This document shows positions 6,035 through 7,478 of a stretch of DNA of 7,478 nucleotides, one piece after another. Numbering within the stretch: the stretch's first letter is position 1; each line of letters begins with the position of its first letter. The DNA lies in NCBI GenBank assembly GCA_021732545.1, contig JAKFUW010000126.1, positions 1 to 7,478 of the forward strand. The letters are read 5' to 3'. The position numbers and the translations under genes were made by a program. Source of the stretch: Alphaproteobacteria bacterium (GTDB taxonomy: Bacteria; Pseudomonadota; Alphaproteobacteria; Rickettsiales; UBA3002). Below the pieces are notes generated by a model, which saw only the letters and a list, made by a program, of their open reading frames with translations, did not search any database and had not been told where the DNA came from.

Positions 6035-6103
6035 TGTGTGCAGCGTGATCATCGAATGACGAATCACGAATCACGACCTTACGACGCATTCAGCCAACGT
6101 CTA

Positions 6104-6189
6104 GCGCTTCTGCGAGGAGCGTGCGCGACGAAGCAGTCTCGTTGATGAGATCGCGTCGCTTAGCCTATCGGCTGCGCTCGCGAAAGCGC
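6104..6189. repeat. Degenerate GCGAGG-type palindromic element downstream of the CinA-like gene
   Basis: Imperfect inverted ends GCGCTTCTGCGAGGAGCG (6104-6121) and CGCTCGCGAAAGCGC (6175-6189). Near the centre, GCGACGAAGCAGTCTC (6125-6140) faces GAGATCGCGTCGC (6147-6159), and AGCC-TATC-GGCT (6162-6173) is a small hairpin. The style (TGCGAGGAGCG, GACGAAGCA) matches palindromic repeats widespread in alphaproteobacteria and is related to the element at 7014-7118. It ends six bases from the stop of the CinA-like gene. Confidence 0.55.
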
Positions 6190-6194
6190 ACTGT

Positions 6195-6941
6195 TTAAGC
6201 CGCATCCAGAACAATAATATCATGCTCGCCAAGCTTACGGCGCACCGCATTAACCGAATCATGAAGGATGGTTTCATCTTGCCCGCGCAGCACAATGTTG
6301 GTAGCGAGCATGCCTTGTTTAATCAAAGGGTACACTCCAATCTCGATGCCCGAAAATGCTTCTTGCACCTGCGTGATAAAGGCTGCCAGATCGCCCTCAG
6401 GCCGCTCGACCTCAAGCGTCACCGAGCGCATCGGCTGGCCGCCTTTGAGCAGCGGTTTGATAAAATCGACCATCGCTTGCATAATGCGCGGCACGCCTGC
6501 CATCACGAAGACATTTTCGATATAGAAACCTGGTGCAGCACTGACGGGGTTATCAATCAATTGCGCGCCTTCCGGCACATCGGCCATTTTCATGCGCGCT
6601 TCGTTGATATCTTCAGGCTTATAATGCAGCAGCAAGCGCCGCTGTGCATCGGGGTGGCGGATGACGGGCACGCCAAAGGCTTTGGCGATGGATTCGCTGG
6701 TGATGTCGTCGTGGGTGGGGCCAATGCCACCCGTGGTGAAAACATAGGTGAATTTGGCGCGGCATTCGTTCACGGTGTCGATAATCACGGGTTCGATATC
6801 GGCAATCACGCGGGCCTCCATCATGCGGATGCCCATTTTGCCAAGCTCATTGGCCAAATAGCCAAGGTTTTTATCTTGGGTGCGGCCCGATAAAATCTCG
6901 TTGCCGATGAGAATCATGCAGGCGGTGGGGGATGCGGTCAT
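6195..6941 (-). CDS. CinA-like / molybdopterin-binding domain protein (COG1058), short form
   Basis: A 248-residue single-domain protein of the MoaB/Mog-like fold found at the N-terminus of CinA (competence/damage-inducible protein A). In characterised CinA this part is linked to ADP-ribose pyrophosphatase activity, and the C-terminal domain is an NMN amidohydrolase; that second domain (full CinA is about 410-430 residues) is absent here. Visible motifs are LIGNEILSGR (11-20), TTGGIGPTHDD (69-79, the MoCF-type binding loop), NP-SAAPGF near 131-139, and VMAGVP (146-151). I chose the ATG at 6941 over the one 15 bases upstream at 6956, because AAGGT (6951-6947) lies five bases before it. The gene is divergent from map. 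Its exact substrate and any role in competence are not evident. The stop TAA is six bases from a palindromic repeat. Confidence 0.85.
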   Translation of the reverse strand: MTASPTACMILIGNEILSGRTQDKNLGYLANELGKMGIRMMEARVIADIEPVIIDTVNECRAKFTYVFTTGGIGPTHDDITSESIAKAFGVPVIRHPDAQRRLLLHYKPEDINEARMKMADVPEGAQLIDNPVSAAPGFYIENVFVMAGVPRIMQAMVDFIKPLLKGGQPMRSVTLEVERPEGDLAAFITQVQEAFSGIEIGVYPLIKQGMLATNIVLRGQDETILHDSVNAVRRKLGEHDIIVLDAA

Positions 6942-6946
6942 GTGAT

Positions 6947-6951
6947 ACCTT
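6947..6951 (-). promoter_or_regulatory. Ribosome binding site deciding the start of the CinA-like gene
   Basis: AAGGT on the minus strand lies five bases before the ATG at 6941. It also lies inside the five extra codons that would follow the ATG at 6956, so the shorter protein is favoured. Confidence 0.6.
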
Positions 6952-6980
6952 ATCATTTATTATTGCTGGATTTATAATTC

Positions 6981-7009
6981 ACTATAATACTATAAACATA
7001 GCAAGTAAA
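6981..7009 (-). promoter_or_regulatory. Predicted promoter of the CinA-like gene
   Basis: On the minus strand, TTTACT (7009-7004), a 17-base spacer and TATAGT (6986-6981) form a reasonable sigma70-type promoter in an AT-rich stretch, about 40 bases before the start codon. On the plus strand the same patch contains TATAAT (6983-6988), which could serve map, but its -35 region is poor. The two promoters would overlap. Confidence 0.45.
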
Positions 7010-7013
7010 TGCC

Positions 7014-7118
7014 GTCATCGCGAGGCTGTGAAACAGCCGTGGCGATCCATAGCACCGTAAACATAATCGGTGTAAGGATGGATTGCCGCGCTCATGCTTT
7101 GCATTCGCTCGCAATGAC
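7014..7118. repeat. GTCATYGCGAGG-type palindromic element in the map leader
   Basis: Inverted ends: GTCATCGCGAGG... (from 7014) and ...CGCTCGCAATGAC (to 7118), with ATCCAT (7045-7050) facing ATGGAT (7078-7083). Internal hairpins are GGCTGT-GAA-ACAGCC (7024-7038) and CACCG/CGGTG (7053-7057/7068-7072). The right arm read on the minus strand, GTCATTGCGAGCGAATGC, is typical of repeats dispersed in many alphaproteobacterial genomes. It ends 13 bases before the map start codon and would be in the map 5' leader if the TATAAT at 6983 is used. Confidence 0.8.
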
Positions 7119-7131
7119 ATCGGAGAACATC

Positions 7132-7478
7132 ATGGATTCGCGCTCGATTAAAATTCACACGCCAGCCGATTTTGAAGGCATGCGGATTGCAGGCAAGCTT
7201 GCGGCTACCATCCTCGATGAAGTGGCAGGCCAAATTGCGGTTGGGGTTACCACCAACGCCATCAATGATTATTGTCACGCGCGAATTTTAGCCGCAGGTG
7301 CGATTCCAGCGCCGCTCAATTATAAGGGCTTTCCAAAATCAATCTGCACCTAGATCAATCATGTGGTGTGCCACGGAATCCCTGACGATAAACCACTCAA
7401 AGATGGCATGGTGGTGAATGTGGATGTGACGGTGATTGTGGATGGATGGTATGGCGATACGAGTCGGATTTTTTGGGT
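7132..7478 (+). pseudogene. map: Methionine aminopeptidase type I, interrupted by an in-frame TAG, 3' partial
   Basis: MetAP removes the initiator Met from nascent proteins and is normally essential. Translation starts at the ATG at 7132, with GGAGA (7122-7126) five bases upstream, and gives a typical N-terminus (KIHTPADFEGMRIAGKLAA, then IPAPLNYKGFPKSICT). Codon 74 is TAG (7351-7353) where relatives have Ser (SICTS-NHVVCHGIP). The same frame then continues open and conserved to the window end: VVCHGIP (His81), VNVDVTV (Asp98) and WYGDTSR (Asp109). These match E. coli His79, Asp97 and Asp108. A 73-residue product would lack every metal ligand. One C-to-A change (TCG to TAG) explains it. Either this is a real nonsense mutation with another map elsewhere, a suppressed codon, or a sequencing error. 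The open frame upstream to 7009 is repeat sequence, not protein. Confidence 0.85.

Noticed and set aside
6222..6893. Plus-strand open frame of 223 codons
   Set aside because: Fully antisense to the CinA-like gene, which has recognisable motifs; the His/Arg-rich translation is typical of a shadow frame.
7351..7353. UAG recoding or selenocysteine/pyrrolysine-type readthrough
   Set aside because: Only one such codon is seen, TAG is used as the normal stop of uup, and no insertion element is apparent; a point mutation or sequencing error is simpler.

Overview
The window looks like a fragment of an alphaproteobacterial chromosome with roughly even GC content. This placement is an inference from the DusB/NifR3-type protein, the short CinA-like protein without an amidase domain, the type I methionine aminopeptidase, and the style of the dispersed palindromic repeats. 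The sequence alone does not prove it. The left edge lies inside a dispersed repeat, which is a common place for an assembly to break.

Layout, left to right. (1) The C-terminal half of an RND (HAE1/AcrB-type) efflux pump runs from the window edge to 1657. It overlaps by four bases (ATGA) the start of a Uup-type ABC-F ATPase gene (1654-3495). (2) On the minus strand is dusB, a tRNA-dihydrouridine synthase (3643-4689), flanked on both sides by directly oriented copies of one 128-bp multi-hairpin element. (3) A 472-base intergenic region is packed with palindromic repeats. (4) An unrecognised 231-residue protein follows on the plus strand (5162-5857), with two 44-residue tandem repeats and a glycine-rich hydrophobic tail. 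(5) A 337-base gap holds two related hairpin elements and one degenerate palindrome. (6) A CinA/MoaB-like domain protein lies on the minus strand (6195-6941). (7) It diverges from the 5' part of map, which carries an in-frame TAG at 7351 although the conserved reading frame continues to the window end.

The genes are mostly housekeeping: drug efflux, ribosome-associated ATPase, tRNA modification and N-terminal Met removal. They do not form one pathway. The unusual content is the repeats. By eye, roughly 60% of the intergenic bases belong to palindromic elements. Several share one modular design: a self-palindromic C/G-rich arm, then a hairpin starting near TC(A/G)AAA whose stem sequence differs between copies while pairing is kept, then a G-rich strand that can close back on the arm. 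One copy appears to supply the -35 box of the dusB promoter, and another palindrome reads in frame inside the RND gene. These resemble Rickettsia palindromic elements and REP/MITE-type repeats in behaviour, but I cannot assign them to a named family from sequence alone. I see no CRISPR array, transposase, tRNA or rRNA.
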